From: JAWWBG01 sp033721095
Lineage (GTDB): Bacteria; Actinomycetota; Nitriliruptoria; Nitriliruptorales; Nitriliruptoraceae
Reading direction: 5' to 3'
Length of the DNA stretch: 26,518 nt
Assembly: GCA_033721095.1 (NCBI GenBank)
Contig: JAWWBG010000007.1
Coordinates: forward strand, 1 to 26,518
In this document: piece by piece, positions 14,985 through 22,487 of the stretch
Layout: the number at the start of each line of letters is the position of its first letter
Position numbering within the stretch: the first letter of the stretch is position 1
Made by a program: the position numbers and the translations under genes
Notes under the pieces: generated by a model
Told to the model about the DNA's origin: nothing
The model's database searches: none
The model's input: the letters and a program-made list of their open reading frames with translations, nothing else

Positions 14985-15269
14985 TCAGGAGGCCTTCTTG
15001 CGCTTCGTCGCGGGTGCGACCAGCGCGTCGCGCCGTTCCTGTTCGGTCATGCCGCCCCAGACGCCGAACAGCTCCTCGTTCTCCAAGGAGGCCTTGCGGC
15101 ACGGCACCAGGGCTGGACATTCGCGGCAGATGGCCTTCGCCTTGGCCTCGCGGGCCAGCCGTTCCGCCTTGGGCTCGAAATGGTTGGGACCAAAGAAGAT
15201 CCCGGCCGCTGCTCGGCAGCGTGCCCCTCGCTCCCAATCGTGCTCGACGATCTCAAGTGTGCGTGCCAC
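14985..15269 (-). CDS. whiB: WhiB-family [4Fe-4S] transcriptional regulator (WhiB4-like by context)
   Basis: A 94-residue Wbl protein. The four iron-sulfur cysteines are Cys18, Cys48, Cys51 and Cys57 (C-x29-C-x2-C-x5-C, in ICRECPALVPC). The turn motif GVWGG is at 69-73, and a basic KRKK tail follows for DNA contact. Wbl proteins sense oxygen, nitric oxide or redox state through the cluster and often act with the primary sigma factor. Start GTG 15269 has GGAG six bases upstream. By position, near two ArsA-like ATPases, a PASTA penicillin-binding protein and a phosphoesterase, it corresponds to whiB4 (Rv3681c) of M. tuberculosis. In that layout whiB4 lies between the ATPases and the penicillin-binding protein, so the order here differs. 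Orthology rests on context, not on alignment. Confidence 0.93.
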   Translation of the reverse strand: MARTLEIVEHDWERGARCRAAAGIFFGPNHFEPKAERLAREAKAKAICRECPALVPCRKASLENEELFGVWGGMTEQERRDALVAPATKRKKAS

Positions 15270-15306
15270 GCGTTTCTCCGGCCGGTGGCGGTGCAAATCG
15301 GCGGCC

Positions 15307-15335
15307 ACCGTATGGCCCGTCGGGGCTGGTGACCA
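15307..15335 (-). promoter_or_regulatory. whiB promoter (-35 TGGTCA, 17 bp, -10 TACGGT)
   Basis: Read on the minus strand: TGGTCA at 15335-15330, a 17-base spacer, TACGGT at 15312-15307. A start about seven bases downstream leaves a leader of roughly 30 bases containing the GGAG ribosome binding site. The promoter sits between the nfeD-like gene and whiB. Confidence 0.55.
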
Positions 15336-15367
15336 GAGGTGGCCCGCTTGCCAGAAATGCACGTCTG

Positions 15368-16777
15368 CTAACTGGAGGACGCACCCTCGGCGTCCTCGGA
15401 CGCGGCGAGGCTGCCGGAGGCCCCCTCCTCGTCCGTCGGCTCGCCAGTGTCGGTGGGCGCGGCATCCACGGCGTCGACCAGCACGAGCGGGCCGTCCACC
15501 GCCACGACCTTCACGACGGTGCCGACCGGCGCAGCGTGGGCCTCGTCCGACCAGCGCGCACGCCACAGCGCGCCGTCCGCGAACACGTGGCCCTCCGGAT
15601 TGAGCACGGACCGCACCACGCCACGGCGTCCGATCAGCTCGGCGACGGCCTCCTCGGCGGGTCCGGCCTGGGCCCGCAGGAGCGAGGTCATCACGAAGAC
15701 GAAGAACACGAAGGCTGTCACGACCGTGCCCGCGATGAGCCACCAGGGCAGGGCAAGCGCGTCGGCGTCGTAGAAGTTGGCCGAGCCCACGGACAGTGCC
15801 ACCACGGCACCCGACGTGACCGGCCCGAAGCCGGCGATGGCGGTGTCGACGGCAAAGAGGACGAGGCCGAGCACGACCAGCGCCACGCCCCACCACGTGA
15901 CGGGCAGCACCGTCAGCCCGAAGATCCCGATCCCGGCGGTCACGATGCCAGCAACGCCGGCGACGCCGAAGCCCGGCTGGAACAGCTCGAACAGCAGCAT
16001 GCCCAGCCCGACCGTCAACAGCAGGTAGATGAACGGCCCGGTGCTGGCGGCGTGGAGCAACCGTCGCACGACGCCGAGCGAGTGGAACCGCACCTCCACC
16101 TCGTCGCTGCGCAGCCGCAACGTCACCGACCCGTTGGCGGTCTCGACCGACGTTCCATCGAGCTCCTGCATGAGAGCCTCGAGGCCGGGGACCACGAGGT
16201 CGACGACGCCATCGAGATCTGCCGCTGCCATGGCGTTCTCGAGCAGCGTCTCGAATGCAGCGTGGTCCCGGGCGCTCGGCGGCGTCCCGACGGCCTTGGT
16301 GAGGAGCACCTGTGCATCCTCGACGGTGCCGCCGTCCAACCGGACCGGATGGATCGGCCCGATCGTCGTGTCCCCGGCCACGGCTGCGACGTGGGCGGCT
16401 GCCAGCACGCCGACGGCGCCGCCCTTGAGGACGGCGGCGGCTCCCTGCGGGCCGACGAACACGACAACAGGCACCGGCGAGGCGCGGAAGGCGCTGAAGA
16501 TCTCGTCCAGGTCGACCGACACGACGCCCGGCGCGTCCAGCTGGATCACGACGAGGTCGGACGACGACGAGCTGGTCACCAGGTCGATGATGGCGCCGGC
16601 CGTGGGCGGGTCGAGAAAGCCCTCGAGCGGCAAGATCTCGACGAGCGCCGACGAATCGTCGGCGGCACGGATGCCGGGCTGGTCGGCACGGCCCGGGAAC
16701 GCGAGGAGCAGCAGGAGCGCGAGAGCACCGAGCGTGATCCCGACCGGGCGCGCCACGGCGCGGGTCAGGTGCGGCAT
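15368..16777 (-). CDS. NfeD-like membrane protein with degenerate ClpP-type protease domain
   Basis: A 469-residue long-form NfeD protein. A signal/anchor segment (residues 10-28) leads into a ClpP/crotonase-like domain (45-200), four or more transmembrane segments (about 246-365), an NfeD OB-fold (GRRGVVRSVLNPEGHVFADGALWRARW, 383-409) and an acidic Ser/Glu tail. In active members a Ser-Lys dyad works in a PxGAxAASAG motif. Here residues 110-129 (from PQGAAAVLKGG to the AAH that follows) contain no Ser, Thr or Cys, while a possible partner Lys161 remains. The domain is probably not a protease. NfeD proteins are linked to membrane quality control and raft-like domains through flotillin/stomatin partners; no such partner gene is in the window. 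Start 16777 has no ribosome binding site, but TATCGT lies eight bases upstream. Divergent from the ATPase operon. Confidence 0.88.
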   Translation of the reverse strand: MPHLTRAVARPVGITLGALALLLLLAFPGRADQPGIRAADDSSALVEILPLEGFLDPPTAGAIIDLVTSSSSSDLVVIQLDAPGVVSVDLDEIFSAFRASPVPVVVFVGPQGAAAVLKGGAVGVLAAAHVAAVAGDTTIGPIHPVRLDGGTVEDAQVLLTKAVGTPPSARDHAAFETLLENAMAAADLDGVVDLVVPGLEALMQELDGTSVETANGSVTLRLRSDEVEVRFHSLGVVRRLLHAASTGPFIYLLLTVGLGMLLFELFQPGFGVAGVAGIVTAGIGIFGLTVLPVTWWGVALVVLGLVLFAVDTAIAGFGPVTSGAVVALSVGSANFYDADALALPWWLIAGTVVTAFVFFVFVMTSLLRAQAGPAEEAVAELIGRRGVVRSVLNPEGHVFADGALWRARWSDEAHAAPVGTVVKVVAVDGPLVLVDAVDAAPTDTGEPTDEEGASGSLAASEDAEGASSS

Positions 16778-16785
16778 GCCCGCGA

Positions 16786-16791
16786 ACGATA
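16786..16791 (-). promoter_or_regulatory. Probable -10 box of the nfeD-like gene
   Basis: TATCGT on the minus strand, eight bases before the ATG at 16777, consistent with a leaderless transcript. No -35 match and no ribosome binding site. Confidence 0.4.
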
Positions 16792-16876
16792 CCCGCGCGA
16801 ATCCGGGTGCCGGTTGGGCCGGAGAGAACCCGTCTCCCTGGGCACGCCGAAGCGGATCGTGGGCCCGTGGCGCTCC

Positions 16877-16882
16877 TAGCAT
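16877..16882 (+). promoter_or_regulatory. Probable -10 box of the ATPase operon
   Basis: TAGCAT lies seven bases before the GTG at 16890 with no ribosome binding site between, the layout of a leaderless promoter. Confidence 0.5.
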
Positions 16883-16889
16883 CCGGGCC

Positions 16890-17918
16890 GTGACCGCCAC
16901 TTCCGTCCTCGATGGCTTCGACGAGCTGCTCTCGTCGCACGTCGTGCTGGTCACGGGCAAGGGCGGCGTCGGCAAGACCACGGTCTCCGCCGTCCTCGCC
17001 CTGGCCGGTGTCGCATCCGGCCGCCGAACCCTGCTCGTCGAGGTCGAGTCCCGCCAGGGGTTCAGCCGGACGTTCGGCACCCAGCCGTGGGACTACGACG
17101 AACGAGAGTTCCGGCCGGGTCTTTGGGGGACCGCGCTCGATCCGTCCGATGCCGTCTACGAGTACCTCGAGATGTTCTACGGGCTCAAGCGCGTGCAGTG
17201 GGTCATGGAGCGGTCCAACGCCATCGACTTCGTGACCACGGCGGCTCCGGGCCTGCGGGACCTGCTCATGGTCGGCAAGCTCTATGAGATCGAGGGGCGA
17301 CGCCGAGAGGACGGGCGGCGCCAGTACGACCTCATCATCCTCGACGCGCCTCCGACTGGTCGCATCGTTCCCTTCCTCCAGGCGCCGGAGGGCGTCACGG
17401 AGATCGTCCGCGTGGGACCGATCAAGCGCCAGGCCGGCCAGATCCGCGAGATGCTCGACAACCCGAAGCGCGTTCGCGCCGTCCTGGTGACCCTGCTCGA
17501 GGAAATGCCCGTCCAGGAGACCGTCGAGGGGGTGCGGATGCTCAAGGAAGCCGGCGTCGCCGTTGGGCCGATCATCACCAACAAGGTCCTCGTCGAGCGG
17601 GTGACCCGGGACGAGGCCCAGCTCGTCGACGGGCTCGCGCCCGAAACCATTGCGTCGGCGGCCGGACTGTCCGACGGGACCGCCGCGCTCGCCAAGGACC
17701 TGGTGACGGCCCACCGTGGACGGTTGGAGCTGCAACGCGAACTGCGAGACGACCTGGCCAAGCGGGCGGAACTGCCGATCCTCGACCTCCCGCTGCTCAC
17801 GGGCGCCACGTTCGGCGAGGACGACCTGCACGTGCTTGCGGATGTCCTGGCGCGGCAGGTGGGGGAGGAGGCGCCCCGCGCCCGCGAAGCTGTGCCCGCC
17901 GATTGGCCGGGGCAATGA
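16890..17918 (+). CDS. ArsA/Get3-like ATPase, first subunit (BagA/Rv3679-like)
   Basis: A 342-residue cytosolic P-loop ATPase of the ArsA/Get3 family. Deviant Walker A GKGGVGKT at 23-30 carries the signature Lys24 that reaches across the dimer. The switch motif reads LDAPPTGR (151-158). The position of the catalytic DPA aspartate of ArsA/Get3 reads ESR (Glu53), so the usual catalytic base is changed. No metalloid-binding cysteine cluster is seen, so despite the family name an arsenite pump role is unlikely. The M. tuberculosis counterparts Rv3679/Rv3680 form a complex linked to stress survival (family knowledge recalled, not searched). GTG 16890 is the start; TAGCAT seven bases upstream suggests a leaderless transcript. 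Its stop overlaps the next ATG (ATGA), so the two subunits are coupled and probably made in equal amounts. Confidence 0.92.
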   Translation: MTATSVLDGFDELLSSHVVLVTGKGGVGKTTVSAVLALAGVASGRRTLLVEVESRQGFSRTFGTQPWDYDEREFRPGLWGTALDPSDAVYEYLEMFYGLKRVQWVMERSNAIDFVTTAAPGLRDLLMVGKLYEIEGRRREDGRRQYDLIILDAPPTGRIVPFLQAPEGVTEIVRVGPIKRQAGQIREMLDNPKRVRAVLVTLLEEMPVQETVEGVRMLKEAGVAVGPIITNKVLVERVTRDEAQLVDGLAPETIASAAGLSDGTAALAKDLVTAHRGRLELQRELRDDLAKRAELPILDLPLLTGATFGEDDLHVLADVLARQVGEEAPRAREAVPADWPGQ

Positions 17919-19054
17919 GCCATTTCGAGGACCGCATCGAGCGGACGGACATTCGTCGCACCGTCGAGCGCGCACACATCATCGTGACGACCGGGGCGGG
18001 CGGCGTGGGCAAGACCACCACCGCTGCGGGGATCGGGCTGGCGGGCGCCCTGGCCGGCCGGCGGACGCTGGTCATGACCATCGACCCGGCGCGGCGCCTG
18101 GCCCAGGCGATGGGGCTCGAGGACCTCGCACCGGTGCCCCAGCGCGTCGAGCTGCCGGACGTGCCCGGCGAGCTCCACGCCATGATGCTCGACATGCAGT
18201 CGACCTTCGATTCGGTCATCGATCGGCACGCGACGGACCCCTCGAAGGCCCGCAACATCAAGCAGAACCGCATCTATCAGACCTTGTCGTCGACACTGTC
18301 GGGCACGCAGGAATACATGGCCATGGAGAAGCTCCACGAGCTTCACGACGAGGGGACATGGGACCTGCTGGTGATCGACACGCCGCCGACCCGCAGCGCC
18401 CTGGACTTCCTCGACGCTCCCAAGCGGATGACGTCGTTCCTGGAGGGACGGCTGCTGCGCATCCTGTTGCGGCCCGCGATGGCCACGGGACGTGGATACC
18501 TGCGGATGGTCGGCGCGGGCGCGACGGCGCTGGTCCGGCTCGCCGGCAAGGTCACCGGGATGGAGCTGCTGGACGACCTGGCCGACTTCTTCGGGAACTT
18601 CGAGGGCATGTACGAAGGGTTCAAGGAGCGCGCGGAACAGGTGCTCGAGCTGCTCAGCGAGCCGACGTCCCAGTTCGTGATCGTCACCACCCCTGAGCCC
18701 CCTCCGCTGCGCGAGGCCAAGTTCTTCCTCGAGCGGCTGGAGCAGGAGGGGCTGCACCAGGGCGGCGTCGTCGTCAACCGAATCCAGCCGGCCCTCGAGG
18801 ATGTCGACGAGCCCGCGGTCCGGACGGCTGCCGATGCCCAGCCAGACACCGAGGAGGGGCGCGCCCTGGCGGGTGCCCTGCACATGCTGGCCGACGTCGC
18901 ATCGCTGGCGACGCGCGAGCGCCGCGACGTCGAAGCAGCGCTCTTTGGCGTCCCCCTCAAGGCCCTCGTCGAGGTTCCGCTGCTCCGATCGGACATCCAC
19001 GACCTCGACGGACTCATCCAGATCTCGTCCCGCGTCGCCCCGGCGGCGGCGTGA
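17915..19054 (+). CDS. ArsA/Get3-like ATPase, second subunit (BagB/Rv3680-like)
   Basis: A 379-residue partner ATPase. Walker A is GAGGVGKT (27-34): the signature lysine is replaced by Ala28, but the core Lys33 is kept. The catalytic motif IDPAR with Asp57 is intact, as is IDTPPTR (154-160). These features complement those of the first subunit. A helical segment of roughly residues 172-250, with a hydrophobic stretch (LVRLAGKVTGMELLDDLADFF), sits where Get3 carries its client-binding groove, so a membrane-protein or lipid client is conceivable. ATG 17915 overlaps the upstream stop (ATGA). A YbjN-like gene follows after 46 bases. Seen: motifs, overlap, gene order. Inferred: heterodimer. Confidence 0.92.
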   Translation: MSHFEDRIERTDIRRTVERAHIIVTTGAGGVGKTTTAAGIGLAGALAGRRTLVMTIDPARRLAQAMGLEDLAPVPQRVELPDVPGELHAMMLDMQSTFDSVIDRHATDPSKARNIKQNRIYQTLSSTLSGTQEYMAMEKLHELHDEGTWDLLVIDTPPTRSALDFLDAPKRMTSFLEGRLLRILLRPAMATGRGYLRMVGAGATALVRLAGKVTGMELLDDLADFFGNFEGMYEGFKERAEQVLELLSEPTSQFVIVTTPEPPPLREAKFFLERLEQEGLHQGGVVVNRIQPALEDVDEPAVRTAADAQPDTEEGRALAGALHMLADVASLATRERRDVEAALFGVPLKALVEVPLLRSDIHDLDGLIQISSRVAPAAA

Positions 19055-19100
19055 CCCAGGAATCGCCGAACGGGCGTTCGTGCGCCGACCAGGAGGAAGC

Positions 19101-19712
19101 GTGAACACCGACGAACAGCCCCCGCAGCCGGAACCCGAAGCGATGGGCGGAGCGAATGGGCCGGCACACGATCCACCTGCCCGCCTGGTCATGCCGGCGC
19201 CGCCCGCGCCGCCGAAGCGGACCGGTGTGTTCCTCGATGCCACGGACCTGCGCGACCATGTCGGCGCCCTGCTGCGCACGTTCCTGCCGGGCTACGAGGT
19301 CGACCAGTACGGCAATTTCACGTTTCAGCACGACGGCGCGCGCGTGTTCGTCACCGTCGGGGCCAGCCCGATCGGCCCCCAGATCGGCGTGTTCTCGATC
19401 ACCAACGTCGGCGTGCCGCTGGACGACGCGCTCGCGGGCTTCCTGCTGTCCCACAACCATCGCTTTGCGTTCGGCGCCTTCAGCTATGACCCCGACAACC
19501 AGGCGGTCTGGCTCCGGCACACGCTGCTGGGCACGATGATCGACGGGCCCGAGCTGCAGGCCGCAGTCGCCGCGATCGCCACGACCGCCGCCGAGATCGA
19601 CGGGACGATCAAGGACCGATTCGGCGGGCGGACGTTCAGCGAGGCGCCCGACGACGTCCAGGAGGCAGCCCGACCGGTCGAGGAGGAGATCAACGCCAGC
19701 GGTTACCTGTAG
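19101..19712 (+). CDS. YbjN/type III secretion chaperone-like protein
   Basis: A 203-residue protein. The first 45 residues are a Pro/Ala-rich, probably disordered arm. Residues 45-165 look like the YbjN fold: an N-terminal helix (LRDHVGALLRTFL), strands (NFTFQH, ARVFVTVG, IGVFSITNVGVP), a helix DALAGFLLSHNH, then FAFGAFSYDPDN and VWLRHTLLG. YbjN-like proteins often act as chaperone-like or regulatory partners without enzymatic activity. GTG 19101 is preceded by AGGAGG at ideal distance. It is the third gene of the ATPase operon. Its position suggests a cofactor of the ATPase pair or of the penicillin-binding protein downstream, which is inference. Confidence 0.85.
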   Translation: MNTDEQPPQPEPEAMGGANGPAHDPPARLVMPAPPAPPKRTGVFLDATDLRDHVGALLRTFLPGYEVDQYGNFTFQHDGARVFVTVGASPIGPQIGVFSITNVGVPLDDALAGFLLSHNHRFAFGAFSYDPDNQAVWLRHTLLGTMIDGPELQAAVAAIATTAAEIDGTIKDRFGGRTFSEAPDDVQEAARPVEEEINASGYL

Positions 19713-19781
19713 ACCCCCGGAACCCGGCCGCGACTGCCCGCATCTGTCCGTCGGTCCAGTCAGTCCCCTGCGGCCCGTCGA

Positions 19782-19787
19782 TAACCT
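19782..19787 (+). promoter_or_regulatory. Possible -10 box upstream of the penicillin-binding protein gene
   Basis: TAACCT in the 102-base gap after the YbjN-like gene, 27 bases before GTG 19815, the same distance as the dehydrogenase box. No -35 match; weak. Confidence 0.3.
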
Positions 19788-19814
19788 CGGCCGTCACGGC
19801 TGTGCTGGTCCCAA

Positions 19815-22487
19815 GTGTCGCCAACGTCCTTGATGTCTCGAATCATGATGCTCGCCGACAAGATCGGCGTGCTCCTGGTGCTGGTGGTCTCGGCCGGCGT
19901 CCTTGCCGGCGTCCTCGTCGTTCCCACCGCGTTCGCGTTGACGGACATCGCGACGTGGATCAACGACGACCTCCTCAACGTCCCGCCGTTGCCCGATGCC
20001 GAGAATCCGCCCCAGACCTCCTACATCCACGCAAACGACGGGTCGTTGCTCGCGGAGATCAACTTCGAGGAGATCCGCGTTCCCGTCACGCTCGACGAGA
20101 TCCCCGACGTCCTGATCAACGCGGTGATCGCCACCGAGGACGCAGACTTCTGGAACCACAACGGCGTCAACTACCAGGCGATCCTCCGCGCGGCCCGTGA
20201 CAACGCGGCTGCTGGCGAGGTGGTCGGTGGTGGCTCCACGATCACCCAGCAGTACGTCAAGAAGGCCTTCATCGAGGCCCAGACGGGCGAGCTGGCCGAG
20301 CAGTCGATCGACCGCAAGATCAAGGAAGCCGTGTGGGCCATCGAGCTCGAGCGACGGCTCACGAAGGAGGAGATCCTCGAGCGGTATCTCAACCGCTCGT
20401 TCTTCGGGTCCGGGGTCTACGGGGTCGGCACCGCAGCCGAGCGCTACTTCAACAAGACGGTCGGCGAGCTGACCCTCGGCGAGGCCGCGACGCTGGCCGG
20501 CATCGTCCGGTCGCCGACGAACAACAACCCCATCGACAACTTCGCCAACGCGGTCGCGCGGCGCAACATCGTCCTCGACCAGATGGCACGCGAGGGCTAC
20601 ATCAGCCGCCAGCAGGCCGAGAGCGCCAAGGCCACCGAGCTCGTCCTCGACCCCCAGGAACCCGATGCGCCCGATCATCCCTTCTGGGTTGACTGGGTGA
20701 CCAGGATCCTCGTCAACGAGGCGGCCGCCGAGGCGCTCGGGTCGCAGGTCGACGCACTCAACGCCATGGGCGAGACGCCCGAGGACCGGATCGCGACGGT
20801 GTTCCAGGCCGGCCTGCGCATCCACACGACCCTCGACCCGACGCTCCAGGCGTACGCCGAGGACGCCATCCGCGACGCGCTCGTGCCCGAGGATGCGACA
20901 CCGCTCGAGATCGCCCAGCAGCCGATGGGCGCGATCGTGTCGGTGGAGCCGGGCACGGGCGCGATCCGGACCATGGCGATCGGCCCACGTGAATGGGGGG
21001 AGTGCGACGAGCCCGTGGGGGTCGACGAGGACGGCCGCGTGCTCTGTGACAAGACCAAGTTCAACCCGGCCGTGCCGTCCGACATCGGCTCGATTCGCGT
21101 CGGTCGGCAGCCGGGCTCGTCCTTCAAGCCCTACGTGATCACGGCGGCACTCGAGGCCGGCTTCCCGCCCAACTGGACCATCGACGCGACTGGCCCGGCC
21201 ATCATCCCGGGTTGCGACAACGGCGGGCCCTGGGAGGTCAACAACTCGGGTGGGAACGGGCTGCGCGACATGTACACCGGCGTCAAGGCGTCATCGAACG
21301 TCTTCCACGCCAAGCTGATCAAGGAGGTCGGCCCGTCCAAGGTCGTCGATGTCGCCACGCGGCTGGGGATTCGGCGCAGCCCGCTTCCGGCCGAGTGCTC
21401 GCTCGGGCTCGGCGCGATCGAGGTGTTCCCGCTCGAGCACGCGACCGCCTATGCGACCCTGGCCAATCGAGGCGTCCATTGCGCGCCCCACGCGATCACC
21501 CGGATCGAGCAGGCCGACGGCACGCCGTTCTACGAGTACCAGCCGCGGTGTGAGCGTGCGGTCGACACGGCGGTCGCCGACCGGGTCGTCGACATCATGG
21601 AGGGACCCGTGACCGCGGGCGGAACCGCACCGCACGCCAACCTGGGGCGCTGGCCCACCCGCGGCAAGACCGGCACGACCAACGACTACCGCGACGCCTG
21701 GTTCATGGGCTTCGTACGTCAGCTCGCCACCGCGGCATGGGTCGGCTACGAGAACGGCGTCACGACCTTCGATTCCCAGGAGGCGGCGGAGGCCACCTGC
21801 CGAAACCCGGTCAACGAGCGTGCCCAGTGTGTCGAGACGCGGCTCATGACCAACGTGACCATCGGTGGCACGTTCTACCGGCGCGTCTTCGGAGGAACGA
21901 TCCCGGCGCCGATGTGGAAGGCCTACATGGTCCAGGCCGTCGCGAACCTCGAGCCACAGGGATTCCCCAAGCCCGGCCCGCTGCCGTCGGCCACGGTTCC
22001 GGACTTCGTGTCGCTGTCCACGATCGCGGAGGTCCAGGAGGCCGCCGACCGTGCACGGATCAACGTGGTCTTCACCGAGATCGAGGACTTCCGGCCGGCC
22101 GGCACGTTCGTCAGCCAGGAGCCACCGGCCGGAACGATCATGCAGGCCGGCCGCGCCGTCACGGTCTTCGTGAGCGACGGCACCGGGACGCCGCCGACCG
22201 TGCCCAACGTCATCGGCATGCTCGAGGAGGAGGCCCAGGACCTGCTCCTCGAGTACGGCTACATCGTCGTGGTCCGTGAGGTGACCCGCCTCAACGCCGA
22301 CCTCTGGGACCGTGTGGTCGGCCAGGATCCCGAGGCCGGTGCCGACCATCCACCGGGTGAGGGGCAGGTCGTCGAGATCCAGGTTGCCGTGCCCCCGGGC
22401 GGGCAGGACGATCCGGATCCTGATCCCACGGGACCGGGCAACGGGAACGGGAATGGCAATGGCAATGGCGGCGGGGGCGGCCCCTGA
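19815..22487 (+). CDS. ponA2: Bifunctional class A penicillin-binding protein with two PASTA domains (PonA2-like)
   Basis: An 890-residue cell-wall synthase. An N-terminal membrane anchor (residues 12-42) precedes a GT51 glycosyltransferase with EDADFWNH (Glu108), GGGSTITQQ (138-146), RKIKEAVWAIELER and KEEILERYLN. The transpeptidase follows: SxxK Ser435-Lys438 (PGSSFKP), SxN 493-495 (SSN) and KTG 618-620. Two PASTA domains (about 727-787 and 793-859) precede a Gly/Asn-rich tail. Family role: it polymerises and crosslinks peptidoglycan outside the membrane; PASTA domains bind muropeptides or modulate the enzyme. Cysteine pairs (397/411 and 661/672) in transpeptidase insertions could form disulfides. 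The start is uncertain: GTG 19815, ATG 19833 or ATG 19845 all precede the anchor and none has a clear ribosome binding site. The counterpart in M. tuberculosis is ponA2 (Rv3682). Confidence 0.95.
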   Translation: MSPTSLMSRIMMLADKIGVLLVLVVSAGVLAGVLVVPTAFALTDIATWINDDLLNVPPLPDAENPPQTSYIHANDGSLLAEINFEEIRVPVTLDEIPDVLINAVIATEDADFWNHNGVNYQAILRAARDNAAAGEVVGGGSTITQQYVKKAFIEAQTGELAEQSIDRKIKEAVWAIELERRLTKEEILERYLNRSFFGSGVYGVGTAAERYFNKTVGELTLGEAATLAGIVRSPTNNNPIDNFANAVARRNIVLDQMAREGYISRQQAESAKATELVLDPQEPDAPDHPFWVDWVTRILVNEAAAEALGSQVDALNAMGETPEDRIATVFQAGLRIHTTLDPTLQAYAEDAIRDALVPEDATPLEIAQQPMGAIVSVEPGTGAIRTMAIGPREWGECDEPVGVDEDGRVLCDKTKFNPAVPSDIGSIRVGRQPGSSFKPYVITAALEAGFPPNWTIDATGPAIIPGCDNGGPWEVNNSGGNGLRDMYTGVKASSNVFHAKLIKEVGPSKVVDVATRLGIRRSPLPAECSLGLGAIEVFPLEHATAYATLANRGVHCAPHAITRIEQADGTPFYEYQPRCERAVDTAVADRVVDIMEGPVTAGGTAPHANLGRWPTRGKTGTTNDYRDAWFMGFVRQLATAAWVGYENGVTTFDSQEAAEATCRNPVNERAQCVETRLMTNVTIGGTFYRRVFGGTIPAPMWKAYMVQAVANLEPQGFPKPGPLPSATVPDFVSLSTIAEVQEAADRARINVVFTEIEDFRPAGTFVSQEPPAGTIMQAGRAVTVFVSDGTGTPPTVPNVIGMLEEEAQDLLLEYGYIVVVREVTRLNADLWDRVVGQDPEAGADHPPGEGQVVEIQVAVPPGGQDDPDPDPTGPGNGNGNGNGNGGGGGP

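Noticed and set aside
17282..19279. 665-codon minus-strand frame opposite the second ATPase
   Set aside because: No domain or start signal; the plus strand carries Walker motifs and coupled starts.
22437..22470. Short tandem repeats near the end of the penicillin-binding protein gene, considered as a repeat locus
   Set aside because: They encode the Gly-Asn tail of the protein and are ordinary low-complexity linker coding.
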